From positions 1-53,979 of the forward strand of contig NZ_JACMYK010000038.1 of assembly GCF_020889785.1 (NCBI RefSeq): DNA of 53,979 nucleotides, read 5' to 3'. Positions 25,780 through 33,405 of this stretch are shown in pieces. A program made the position numbers and the translations under genes. Positions within the stretch are counted from its first letter, which is position 1. Each line of letters opens with the position of its first letter. Under the pieces are notes generated by a model that searched no databases, was not told the origin of the DNA, and saw only the letters and a list, made by a program, of their open reading frames with translations. The stretch is from Bradyrhizobium acaciae. Its GTDB lineage: Bacteria > Pseudomonadota > Alphaproteobacteria > Rhizobiales > Xanthobacteraceae.

Positions 25780-26017
25780 TCGCGTGAGGTGAGCACACTG
25801 TCTGGCTCCCTCCCCCCTTGCGGGGGAGGGTGGGGAGAGGGGTAAGCCCCGGGCTGTAACGGAAAACGTGTAGCGACATCCTCTCAACCGAACCGACGGC
25901 GCTTGCGCTCTGCTCGCATTCTTCGCAACCGTCAGCGGAGCAAGCGGCACCCCTCTCCCCAACCCTCCCCCGCAAGGGGGGAGGGAGCCCAACACGCGTG
26001 CTCACCTCACGTCGCGC
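25780..26017. repeat. Intergenic inverted repeat, family D, full-length copy
   Basis: The most complete copy. Outer arms are CGTGAGGTGAGCACAC and GTGCTCACCTCACG, then GGCTCCCTCCCCCCTTGCGG and AAGGGGGGAGGGAGCC, then GGAGAGGGGTAAGCC and GGCACCCCTCTCCCC. The centre (about 90 bp) is inverted relative to the copy at 11229, so the element has been inserted in both orientations. Confidence 0.82.
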
Positions 26018-26046
26018 TACGGTCGGATGGTTACTTGCCGACAAAA

Positions 26047-26076
26047 AAATCCCCGCTTGCGCGGGGATTTGTTTTT
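26047..26076. terminator. Bidirectional rho-independent terminator (phoB / gcrA)
   Basis: A perfect 10-bp stem AAATCCCCGC / GCGGGGATTT with a TTGC loop, flanked by A7 on the left and GTTTTT on the right, so it would terminate transcription from either strand. It lies between the convergent phoB and gcrA genes. Confidence 0.9.
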
Positions 26077-26103
26077 GTAGTCCAGGCTAGTTTTCCCGAG
26101 TGC

Positions 26104-26616
26104 TTACTTGATCTGTGGCTTCGCCGACGGCCTGCGACGGTCGCCAGCGGGCTGGTAGGCGACGCGCGAGTGATGCGCGCAATAGGGCAGGCCGCCGAGT
26201 GCCTTGCCGCCGCAGAAGAAGAATTCCGGGCTCGATGGATCGCCGACCGGCCAGTGGCAGGTGGCCTCGTTGAGCTCGAGCAGCGAGAGCCGCTGGCTCA
26301 TCGGCACCACGTTGTCGTAGGAGATCGGATCGGCCTCCATCTCGACCTCGAAGGCGTGCGCGAGCGCGGTGTTGCCGCGCGAGACCGGGCGCGCCACCCG
26401 CATCATGTGCTGGGCGGGACGGGCCTTGCGCTGCCGCGGGGCGGCTGTCGAGGGGGCCTTGGCGCGGCCGGAGAGGCCGAGCCGGTGCACTTTGCCGATC
26501 ACGGCGTTTCGCGTCACATTGCCAAGTTCCGCTGCGATCTGGCTGGCCGAAAGGCCAGACTCCCAGAGCTTCTTCAGCTGCTCGACGCGATCGTCGGACC
26601 AGGTCAATACAGTCAT
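26104..26616 (-). CDS. gcrA: Cell-cycle regulator GcrA
   Basis: The 170-residue protein begins with the GcrA signature WSDDRVEQLKKLWESGLSAS followed by QIAAELGNVTRNAVIGKVHR, an HTH-like DNA-binding domain. GcrA binds sigma70 RNA polymerase and CcrM-methylated GANTC promoters to drive S-phase genes in alphaproteobacteria. The C-terminal region holds a short Cys/His motif (CHWPVGDP... FCGGKALGGLPYCAHHSRVAY) found in GcrA homologues. I use the second of two adjacent Mets as start. Confidence 0.94.
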   Translation of the reverse strand: MTVLTWSDDRVEQLKKLWESGLSASQIAAELGNVTRNAVIGKVHRLGLSGRAKAPSTAAPRQRKARPAQHMMRVARPVSRGNTALAHAFEVEMEADPISYDNVVPMSQRLSLLELNEATCHWPVGDPSSPEFFFCGGKALGGLPYCAHHSRVAYQPAGDRRRPSAKPQIK

Positions 26617-26696
26617 CACATTCTTCCTTTCGCGGAGCGCCGGCCAGGCATTGGAGCGGCGCTGCGAGCCAATCTGGACAAATATCCCTGCGGCCA

Positions 26697-26844
26697 GAAT
26701 CCCTTAGCCCTCGCCGGGCGCGGTGTTGCGCCCGAACGTTTACGTGAGACACGAAGGCTACTTAGAGGGTCCAGTACTGCCGCACGAGATGTCGTACCCG
26801 ACAGGCCAAACGCTACAATATGGCGTGACTCTGGCGCAAGAGTC
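26697..26844. promoter_or_regulatory. Cluster of GANTC sites upstream of gcrA
   Basis: GAATC at 26697, GACTC at 26827 and GAGTC at 26840 are CcrM-type methylation sites within 230 bp upstream of gcrA. Methylation state could report replication fork passage. By base composition, a random spread of such sites is expected roughly every few hundred bases, so the cluster is only suggestive. Confidence 0.35.
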
Positions 26845-26972
26845 CGCGGCCGTGCGTCCACATGTTCCCACAAAGTTAAGCATTGCAATGAGGCTTTTCC
26901 ACCGCACCGGAATGCTCCGGATTGCGCTGGTTTCGCATTGCAGGAAGGCCGGCAAAGGCGGGCTCCCGGCGA

Positions 26973-27000
26973 TTGACACCGACCAGCCGCCGCATAGAAT
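26973..27000 (+). promoter_or_regulatory. Sigma70-type promoter upstream of argD
   Basis: TTGACA (26973-26978), 16 bases, TAGAAT (26995-27000). Transcription would start near 27006, immediately before a strong hairpin with T-tract. The next gene on this strand is argD, 108 bp beyond the hairpin start. Confidence 0.6.
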
Positions 27001-27007
27001 GCCCCTC

Positions 27008-27040
27008 ACGTGCCGCCCGCAAAGGCGGCACGTTTTGTTT
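27008..27040 (+). terminator. Terminator-like hairpin in argD leader (possible attenuator)
   Basis: ACGTGCCGCC pairs with GGCGGCACGT around a 6-base loop and is followed by TTTTGTTTT. It is an intrinsic terminator in form but lies between a good promoter and argD, so it may attenuate argDF or end an upstream transcript. The remaining 26620-27113 gap holds no convincing gene. Confidence 0.7.
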
Positions 27041-27113
27041 TCCGAAGCTGGCCGTTGCTGCGCTGGCGTCAAGGCGCGCGGCAATCGTCGGTTCAAAACC
27101 GTCAGTGAACGCC

Positions 27114-28322
27114 ATGACCAACAGCGCCTCGTCGCATCTGCTCCCCGTCTTCGCCAGGGTCGATCTCGGCTTTGAGCGCGGTGAGGGCGCCTGGCTGATC
27201 GCAACCAACGGCGACCGCTATCTCGATTTCACCTCTGGTGTCGCGGTGAACGCGCTCGGGCATGCGCATCCGCATCTGGTCAAGGCGCTGCAGGAACAGG
27301 CGACCAAGCTCTGGCACATGTCGAACCTGTTCAAGAGCCCGGACGGCGAGGTGCTCGCCGCGCGGCTCTGCGAGCAGAGCTTTGCGGACTTCGTGTTCTT
27401 CTGCAATTCCGGCGCGGAAGCGATGGAGGGCGTGATCAAGCTGGTCCGCCACTATCACTTCTCCAAGGGCCATGGCGAGCGCTACCGCATCATCACCTTC
27501 GATGGCGCCTTCCACGGCCGCACGCTGGGCACGCTGGCTGCGACCGGCTCGGCGAAATATCTCGAGGGCTTCGGCCCGCCGATGGACGGCTTCGACCAGG
27601 TGCCGCATGGCGACATCGAGGCGGTGAAGAAGGCGATCGGCCCGCACACCGCCGGCATCCTGATCGAGCCCGTGCAGGGCGAGGGCGGCGTGCGCTCGGC
27701 GCCGCAGGCGTTCTTCAAGGCGTTGCGCGCGCTCTGCGACGAGCATGGCCTGTTGCTGGCGTTCGACGAGGTGCAGACCGGCATGGGCCGCACCGGCGAA
27801 CTGTTCGCCTACAAGCGCACCGGCGTCACGCCGGACGTGATGTCGCTGGCGAAAGCGCTCGGCGGCGGTTTCCCGATTGGCGCGGTGCTGGCGACCGCGC
27901 AGGCGGCGGCCGGCATGGCGCCGGGTTCGCACGGCTCGACCTTCGGCGGCAATCCGCTCGCGGTCGCAGCCGCCAATGCCGTGCTCGACGTCATGCTGAA
28001 GCCCGGCTTCTTCGACCATGTGCAGAAGATGTCGCTGCTGCTCAAGCAGAAGCTTGCTTCCGTGATCGACCGCTATCCCGGCGTGCTGTCGGAGGTGCGC
28101 GGCGAGGGCCTGTTGATCGGCGTCAAGGCCGTGGTGCCGTCGGGCGACCTGATCGCCGCGCTGCGCAACGAGAAGCTGCTCACCGTCGGCGCCGGCGACA
28201 ATGTGGTGCGGTTCCTGGCGCCCCTGATCGTGACCGAGGCCGAGATCGACCAGTCGATCACCTCGCTCGAGCGCGCTTGCGCAACGCTTTCAGCGGGACA
28301 GCCGAAGAAGGCGGCGGGGTGA
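27114..28322 (+). CDS. argD: Acetylornithine aminotransferase
   Basis: A 402-residue class III PLP-dependent aminotransferase of arginine synthesis, converting N-acetylglutamate semialdehyde to N-acetylornithine; family members may also act on succinyldiaminopimelate for lysine. Motifs include FFCNSGAEAMEGVIKL, IEPVQGEGGVR, LLAFDEVQTGMGRTG and the PLP lysine in MSLAKALGGGFPIGA. The ATG at 27114 places the protein at the family's usual length. Its stop overlaps the argF start by one base (TGATG), which fits an argD-argF operon. Confidence 0.95.
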   Translation: MTNSASSHLLPVFARVDLGFERGEGAWLIATNGDRYLDFTSGVAVNALGHAHPHLVKALQEQATKLWHMSNLFKSPDGEVLAARLCEQSFADFVFFCNSGAEAMEGVIKLVRHYHFSKGHGERYRIITFDGAFHGRTLGTLAATGSAKYLEGFGPPMDGFDQVPHGDIEAVKKAIGPHTAGILIEPVQGEGGVRSAPQAFFKALRALCDEHGLLLAFDEVQTGMGRTGELFAYKRTGVTPDVMSLAKALGGGFPIGAVLATAQAAAGMAPGSHGSTFGGNPLAVAAANAVLDVMLKPGFFDHVQKMSLLLKQKLASVIDRYPGVLSEVRGEGLLIGVKAVVPSGDLIAALRNEKLLTVGAGDNVVRFLAPLIVTEAEIDQSITSLERACATLSAGQPKKAAG

Positions 28323-29248
28323 TGAGCAAGCCGGTCCGTCACTTCCTCGACATCGACGAGCTGCCGCTCGCCGAGCTACGCAACATGCTCTCCGCCGGAG
28401 CCGCCATGAAGGCGAAGCTGAAGGCGCATGAGAAGGGCAGGAAGCCGCTCGAAGGCAAGACGCTGGCGATGATCTTCGAGCGCCCGTCGACCCGCACAAG
28501 GGTGTCGTTCGACGTCGGCATGCGCCAGCTCGGCGGTGAATCCATCATGCTGACCGGCGCAGAGATGCAGCTCGGCCGCGGTGAGACCATCGCCGACACA
28601 GCGCGCGTGCTGTCGCGCTATGTCGATGCGATCATGATCCGCATCCTCAACCATGACGCGCTGCTCGAGCTCGCGGCTCATGCCACCGTTCCCGTCATCA
28701 ACGGCCTGACCCGGCGCTCGCATCCCTGCCAGGTGATGGCCGATCTCATGACCTACGAGGAAAATCGCGGCTCGATCGAGGGCAAGACGGTGGCCTGGAC
28801 CGGCGACGACAACAACGTGCTGGCCTCCTGGGCGCACGCGGCCGAACGGTTCAAGTTCCAGCTCAATGTCGCGACCCCGCCGGAGCTTTCGCCGAAGAAG
28901 CCGATGCGCGACTGGATCAAGGCGACCGGCGCGCCGATCCAACTCGGCACCGATCCGGAAGCCGCCGTGCGCGGCGCCGACTGCGTCGTCACCGACACCT
29001 GGGTGTCGATGGGCGACAAGGAGGGTGAGCACCGTCACAACGTGCTGCGGCCCTATCAGGTCAATGCCAAGCTGATGTCGCTCGCCAAGCCTGACGCCCT
29101 GTTCATGCACTGCCTGCCCGCTCATCGCGGCGAGGAGGTCACCGACGAGGTGATCGACGGGCCGCAATCCGTGGTGTTCGACGAGGCGGAAAACCGCCTG
29201 CATGCGCAGAAGGGCATTCTGGCCTGGTGCTTCGACACGGTCGCCTAG
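28322..29248 (+). CDS. argF: Ornithine carbamoyltransferase
   Basis: The 308-residue enzyme makes citrulline from ornithine and carbamoyl phosphate. Diagnostic motifs are STRTRVSFDVG (carbamoyl phosphate loop), HPCQVMAD, DTWVSMGD and FMHCLPAHRGEEV with the catalytic cysteine. It starts within the argD stop codon region, giving translational coupling, and ends before a family B repeat. Catabolic ArcB forms are usually longer and found with arcA, so the biosynthetic call is preferred. Confidence 0.96.
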   Translation: MSKPVRHFLDIDELPLAELRNMLSAGAAMKAKLKAHEKGRKPLEGKTLAMIFERPSTRTRVSFDVGMRQLGGESIMLTGAEMQLGRGETIADTARVLSRYVDAIMIRILNHDALLELAAHATVPVINGLTRRSHPCQVMADLMTYEENRGSIEGKTVAWTGDDNNVLASWAHAAERFKFQLNVATPPELSPKKPMRDWIKATGAPIQLGTDPEAAVRGADCVVTDTWVSMGDKEGEHRHNVLRPYQVNAKLMSLAKPDALFMHCLPAHRGEEVTDEVIDGPQSVVFDEAENRLHAQKGILAWCFDTVA

Positions 29249-29265
29249 TCGTAGATCAGTAAACG

Positions 29266-29396
29266 TCGTCGTCCCGGGCAAGCGAAGCGCGACCCGGGAC
29301 CGATAACCACCGTTGTAGATTTGCGAAAGCTGGGGCCCCAGCTTGGCGCAGCAACTCACATCGGTGGTTATGGGTCCCTGCTTTCGCAGGGACGAC
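29266..29396. repeat. Intergenic palindromic repeat, family B (CCCGGGCAAGCGAAGCGC variant)
   Basis: Left hairpin GTCCCGGGCAAGCG and GCGACCCGGGACC, right hairpin GGTCCCTGCTTTCGCAGGGA; inner arms ATAACCACCG / CGGTGGTTAT. The same variant occurs at 38693 and 39897, forming a subfamily distinct from the copies at 1 and 6713. Confidence 0.85.
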
Positions 29397-29456
29397 AGAG
29401 ATATCCGCCTTAGTGAACCCCTTTATTTCACGGTCCGAGACCCCAGATAGAGCGCC

Positions 29457-30458
29457 ATGGTTTCACAATCCCCCGACATCAAAATCACGACCGAGACGCC
29501 CACTCGCGCGCCGTCAGCGGTTCCTGTTGACGATGCCGTGCTGGCCTTCGAGGTCGGCGCGCTGGACTTGCGTGGCCGGCTGACGCGGCTCGGCCCCGCG
29601 CTCGACGAGATCCTGCACAAGCACGATTATCCGCCGGCGGTTGGCAAGCTGCTCGGTGAGGCCATCGTGCTGACCACGCTGCTCGGCTCGTCCGTCAAGT
29701 TCGAGGGCCGCTTCATCCTGCAGACCCGGACCGAAGGCCCGGTCTCGCTGCTGATCGTCGATTTCCAGGCGCCCGACCGGCTCCGTGCGTATGCGCGCTA
29801 CGACGCGGCGCTGCTCAAGCCGGGACAGACCTCGGGCGAGCTGCTCGGCAAGGGCCATCTTGCGATGACCATTGATCAGGGCTCGAACACCAGCCGCTAC
29901 CAGGGGCTGGTCGCGCTCGACGGCGGCGGCCTCGAAGAGGCAGCCCACGAATATTTCCTGCGCTCGGAGCAGATTCCGACGCGGGTGCGGCTTGCGGTCG
30001 GCGAGGAGATGCGCGGCGGCGAAGGCGGCAAGCTGCACTGGCGCGCCGGCGGCATCCTGCTGCAATTCCTGCCCAAGGCCCCGGAGCGCGCCAAGCAGGC
30101 CGATCTGCATCCCGGCGATGCGCCGGAGGGCACGGCGACGCACAGCGTGCCGGATGACGACGCCTGGGTCGAGGGCCAGTCGCTGATCTCGACCGTCGAG
30201 GATGTCGAGCTGATCGATCCGGATCTGTCCGGCGAGCGGCTGCTGTATCGCCTGTTCCATGAGCGCGGCGTGCGCGTCTTCAACCCGCAATCGCTGCGCG
30301 CGCAGTGCTCCTGCTCGCGCGATGCGGTGTCCTCGATGCTGAAGAGTTTTGCGCCGAACGATCGTGCCGAGATGGTCAAGGACGGCAAGGTCGTCGTGAC
30401 CTGCGAGTTCTGCTCGTCGGTCTACGAGTTCACGCCGCAGGAAGCCGGCGTCGAGTAG
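29457..30458 (+). CDS. hslO: Redox-regulated chaperone Hsp33
   Basis: A 333-residue Hsp33. The C-terminal zinc/redox switch has CSC (in RAQCSCSRDAV) and CEFC (in VTCEFCSSVYEF), the C-x-C and C-x2-C pairs that release zinc and form disulfides under oxidative stress, turning the protein into a holdase. The N-terminal core contains GRFILQTRTEGPVSLLIVDF. It is slightly longer than E. coli Hsp33 (about 290) with extra N-terminal residues as in related alphaproteobacteria. Confidence 0.94.
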   Translation: MVSQSPDIKITTETPTRAPSAVPVDDAVLAFEVGALDLRGRLTRLGPALDEILHKHDYPPAVGKLLGEAIVLTTLLGSSVKFEGRFILQTRTEGPVSLLIVDFQAPDRLRAYARYDAALLKPGQTSGELLGKGHLAMTIDQGSNTSRYQGLVALDGGGLEEAAHEYFLRSEQIPTRVRLAVGEEMRGGEGGKLHWRAGGILLQFLPKAPERAKQADLHPGDAPEGTATHSVPDDDAWVEGQSLISTVEDVELIDPDLSGERLLYRLFHERGVRVFNPQSLRAQCSCSRDAVSSMLKSFAPNDRAEMVKDGKVVVTCEFCSSVYEFTPQEAGVE

Positions 30459-30522
30459 GCGCGTTCGTCGTCACACACACACAACGCGTCTGTTTCTGGA
30501 TACGGATAGGCCGCGGCGTACT

Positions 30523-30586
30523 GTCATGCCCCGCCGGAGATTGTCATCGGGCTCGCCGAAGGCGAGACCCGGTGGCGGGGCATGAT
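30523..30586. repeat. Short hairpin repeat (GTCATGCCCCGCC type)
   Basis: Outer arms GTCATGCCCCGCC / GGCGGGGCATGAT and inner arms CGGGCTCGCC / GGCGAGACCCG form a compact double hairpin between the convergent hslO and apaG genes. It probably serves as terminator structure but also resembles dispersed intergenic repeats. A CACACACACACA stretch precedes it. Confidence 0.6.
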
Positions 30587-30594
30587 AACGGGGG

Positions 30595-30993
30595 CTAATT
30601 CAACACCCGCTTGCCATCCGGGCTCGGGCTGTCGAGCGAGAAGGTCGGCACGTCGATCTCAAAACGCTCGCCAGCTTCGGTCACCATCTGGTAGCTGCCG
30701 GTCATGAAGCCGGATGCGGTCGGCAGCGGCACGCCGCTCGTGTATTCGAAGCGTTCGCCGGGCGCGAGCACCGGCTGCTCGCCGACCACGCCTTCGCCGC
30801 GCACCTCCTGGCGGCGGCCGGTGGCGTCGGTGATGATCCAGTGCCGCGTGCGCAGCTGCACCGTTTCCGGGCCCGAATTGACGATTACGATCTTGTAGGA
30901 CCAGAAATATTCGCGCCGGTCGACCGACGAGCGATCCGGCATGAAGTTCGGCTCGACGGTGACTTCGATCTGGCGGGTAACGGCGCGGTACAT
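30595..30993 (-). CDS. apaG: ApaG domain protein
   Basis: The 132-residue protein consists of one ApaG fibronectin-III-like domain, with YFWSYKIVIVNSGPETVQLR, RHWIITDATG, VVGEQPVLAPGERFEYTSG and GSYQMV. The family is linked to Co2+/Mg2+ phenotypes in Salmonella, and its molecular function is not settled. Start at 30993 (MYRAVTRQIEV) fits the usual length; a Met three codons upstream is possible. Confidence 0.92.
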   Translation of the reverse strand: MYRAVTRQIEVTVEPNFMPDRSSVDRREYFWSYKIVIVNSGPETVQLRTRHWIITDATGRRQEVRGEGVVGEQPVLAPGERFEYTSGVPLPTASGFMTGSYQMVTEAGERFEIDVPTFSLDSPSPDGKRVLN

Positions 30994-31108
30994 ACGGCTC
31001 AATCCGATAATCTCGGCACGTGATCTGTTCTGACCGGATCACGCACAAACAGGGCGCCATCATAGCCAATTGGTCAGCCGGAACCAATCGCCTGCCGGGC
31101 CGTGAAAA

Positions 31109-31206
31109 GCCGGACTTGGGCAGCCGGGCTTGGACCGCCGGGCTTGGACCGCCGGGCTTGGGCAGCCGGATTTGGAAAGCGGGACTCGGAAAGCCGGATT
31201 TGGAGC
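31109..31206. repeat. 14-bp minisatellite, seven tandem units
   Basis: Seven consecutive 14-base units of the form GCCGGRYTTGGRMM fill exactly 98 bp, without gaps. Units 2 to 4 are nearly identical; the last three are diverged. It lies in the 356-bp gap between divergent apaG and the opgC-like gene, which otherwise holds no recognisable gene. Spurious reading frames cross it. Confidence 0.88.
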
Positions 31207-31349
31207 CGTCCGTTCATCGCGGTTTCAACATAGTTCCGCTCTAAAGCGCGGCCGCATGTCGCCGCACTCTGCGCTTTGTCGGCAAGTCGTACGCGAATAG
31301 TATCTTTTCAGCTGGGCATGCGGGGCGTCCGCGGCCGACACGGTGTTTG

Positions 31350-32621
31350 ATGAGCTCGATTGCCGATCCCATAGCCGGTGCGCCGGTGGCTGACGCCAAG
31401 GCCGAGGCCAAGAGCGACACCAGGAGCGAGGCCAGGGCGAAGGCTGCCGCGCCCGCGATCACGCTGCCGGCGACCGGTGAGCGCGAGCTCAGGCTCGACC
31501 TGTTCCGCGGGCTCGCGCTGTGGCTGATCTTCATCGATCATCTGCCGACCAATCTCCTGACCTGGCTCACGATCCGCAATTACGGCTTCTCCGACGCCAC
31601 CGAGATATTCATCTTCATCTCCGGCTACACCGCGGCCTTCGTCTATGGCCGCGCGATGCTGGAGGGCGGCTTCGTGATCGCGACTGCGCGCATCCTGCGC
31701 CGGGTATGGCAGATCTATGTTGCGCATGTCTTCCTGTTCACGATCTTCCTCGCCGAGATCTCCTACGTCGCGACCTCGTTCGAGAACCCGCTCTACAGCG
31801 AGGAAATGGGGATCATGGACTTCCTCAAGCAGCCCGACGTCACCATCGTCCAGGCGCTGCTGCTGCGCTTCCGGCCCGTCAACATGGACGTGCTGCCGCT
31901 CTATATCGTCCTGATGCTGTTCCTGCCGCTGATCCTGTGGCTGATGAAATGGAAGCCCGACGTGACGCTTGGCCTGTCGGTCGTGCTCTATGCGCTGACC
32001 TGGCAGTTCGACCTTTATCTGTCGGCCTATCCGAACGGCTTCTGGGCGTTCAATCCGTTCGCCTGGCAATTGCTGTTTGTGTTCGGCGCCTGGTGCGCGC
32101 TCGGCGGCGCGCGGCGGATGTCGCGCATCCTGTCGTCGAACATCACGATGTGGATCTGCATCGTCTATCTGGTCGCCGCGTTCTTCGTGACGCTGACCTG
32201 GTACGTGCCGCAGCTCGGCCACATCATGCCGAAGCTCATCGAGCAATGGATGTATCCGATCAACAAGACCGACCTTGACGTGTTGCGGTTCGCGCATTTC
32301 CTCGCGCTCGCAGCCCTCACCGTGCGCTTCCTGCCCCGGGATTGGCCGGGCTTGAAATCGCCCTGGCTGCGACCATTGATCCTGTGTGGCCAGCATTCGC
32401 TTGAGATATTCTGTCTCGGGGTATTCCTCGCCTTTGCCGGTCACTTCGTGCTTGCCGAAGTCTCCGGCGGTGCCGCACTGCACGCCTTGATCAGCGTCTG
32501 CGGCATCCTGATCATGTGCGGGATGGCGTGGATTATTTCGTGGTACAAGCACTCCGCCGACAAAGGCGCCTCGAAAAAAGGTGCCGCCGGCAACGCCGAT
32601 ATGGCGGGAGGGGGAGCATGA
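31350..32621 (+). CDS. opgC: OpgC-domain membrane acyltransferase
   Basis: A 423-residue membrane protein with about ten predicted helices. The N-terminal Ala/Lys-rich tail precedes LRLDLFRGLALWLIFIDHLP, the entry of OpgC/acyltransferase-3-like proteins, followed by TEIFIFISGYTAAFVYGRAM. OpgC in Rhodobacter and Enterobacteria succinylates osmoregulated periplasmic glucans. The ATG at 31350 was used; a TTG one codon earlier is also possible. Its stop overlaps the start of an exported SGNH-like gene by ATGA, and another SGNH gene follows, suggesting an acyl-transfer relay to a periplasmic or surface glycan. The specific acyl group is not deducible. Confidence 0.88.
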   Translation: MSSIADPIAGAPVADAKAEAKSDTRSEARAKAAAPAITLPATGERELRLDLFRGLALWLIFIDHLPTNLLTWLTIRNYGFSDATEIFIFISGYTAAFVYGRAMLEGGFVIATARILRRVWQIYVAHVFLFTIFLAEISYVATSFENPLYSEEMGIMDFLKQPDVTIVQALLLRFRPVNMDVLPLYIVLMLFLPLILWLMKWKPDVTLGLSVVLYALTWQFDLYLSAYPNGFWAFNPFAWQLLFVFGAWCALGGARRMSRILSSNITMWICIVYLVAAFFVTLTWYVPQLGHIMPKLIEQWMYPINKTDLDVLRFAHFLALAALTVRFLPRDWPGLKSPWLRPLILCGQHSLEIFCLGVFLAFAGHFVLAEVSGGAALHALISVCGILIMCGMAWIISWYKHSADKGASKKGAAGNADMAGGGA

Positions 32622-33391
32622 AGTCCGCGCGGACGATGCTGGGCCTGATGCTGCTGGCCGCCTGTTTGGCGGCCGCGCCCGTGCGCGCCGGCGACACTCC
32701 TGATCCTGCACCGCCGGCGCCGCCCTGCGACGTGCCCGCCTATCTGCTGGCGAGCGAAAGCTCGCTGCCGAAGGTCACCGATGCGGTGAAGGCCAATCAG
32801 CCGCTCAACGTGCTGGTGGTGGGCAGCCGCTCCTCGACCATCCTCGGCAACGAGGCGAGTGCCTATCCGGCCATGATGCAAACGGCACTGAAGGAGGCAT
32901 TTCCGGCGGCGACCATCGATCTATCCGTAGAATTACAGGGAAAAGGCACCGCGGAGGAGACCGCGGGAACCCTCGTTAAGCTTGTCGAAGCAAAAAAGCC
33001 TACTTTGGTTATCTGGCAGACCGGGACGGTCGATGCTATGCGAGCGGTCGATCCCGACGATTTCCGTACCGCCATCAACGACGGCGTTGTTGCGTTGCGG
33101 GGCGCCGGGACTGACGTGGTGCTGGTCAATCTGCAATACAGCCCGCGTACGGAGACGATGATCTCTGCACCGCCATATCTCGACAATATGAAGGTGGTGG
33201 CGCAGCAGCACGACGTTCCGCTGTTCGACCGGTTCGCGATCATGAAGCAGTGGAGCGACGCCGGATATTTTGATCTGTTCAGCACCTCGCATGGTGTCGA
33301 TCTGGCCAAGAAGGTTCACGCCTGTCTCGGCCGGGCCCTTGCGAAATTCGTGATCGATGCGGCCCATCTGGGCCCGGTGCAGCAGAATTAG
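32618..33391 (+). CDS. Exported SGNH-like protein, probably catalytically degenerate
   Basis: A 257-residue protein with a signal peptide (MKSARTMLGLMLLAACLAAA) and an SGNH-hydrolase-like core, related to the next gene: VLVVGSRSSTILG corresponds to the nucleophile block, PTLVIWQTGTVDA to block III, VVLVNLQYSPRTE to a shared strand. The block III Asn is replaced by Val138 and the block V Asp by Ser222 (STSH), while the His is retained. It may bind a glycan or be a regulatory partner instead of an enzyme. It overlaps opgC by 4 bp and is followed 14 bp later by the intact paralogue. Confidence 0.8.
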   Translation: MKSARTMLGLMLLAACLAAAPVRAGDTPDPAPPAPPCDVPAYLLASESSLPKVTDAVKANQPLNVLVVGSRSSTILGNEASAYPAMMQTALKEAFPAATIDLSVELQGKGTAEETAGTLVKLVEAKKPTLVIWQTGTVDAMRAVDPDDFRTAINDGVVALRGAGTDVVLVNLQYSPRTETMISAPPYLDNMKVVAQQHDVPLFDRFAIMKQWSDAGYFDLFSTSHGVDLAKKVHACLGRALAKFVIDAAHLGPVQQN

Positions 33392-33405
33392 AGGAAGCAG
33401 AGTTG

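Noticed and set aside
26723..27175. Possible gene in the gcrA-argD gap
   Set aside because: Frames there have no ribosome binding site, odd composition, and cross the promoter and terminator hairpin before argD.
31109..31206. CRISPR array
   Set aside because: Units are contiguous with no spacers, only 14 bases long, and no cas genes are present.
31020..31244. Small plus-strand frame across the 14-bp array
   Set aside because: The peptide merely translates the 14-base repeat in its three phases and has no start signal.
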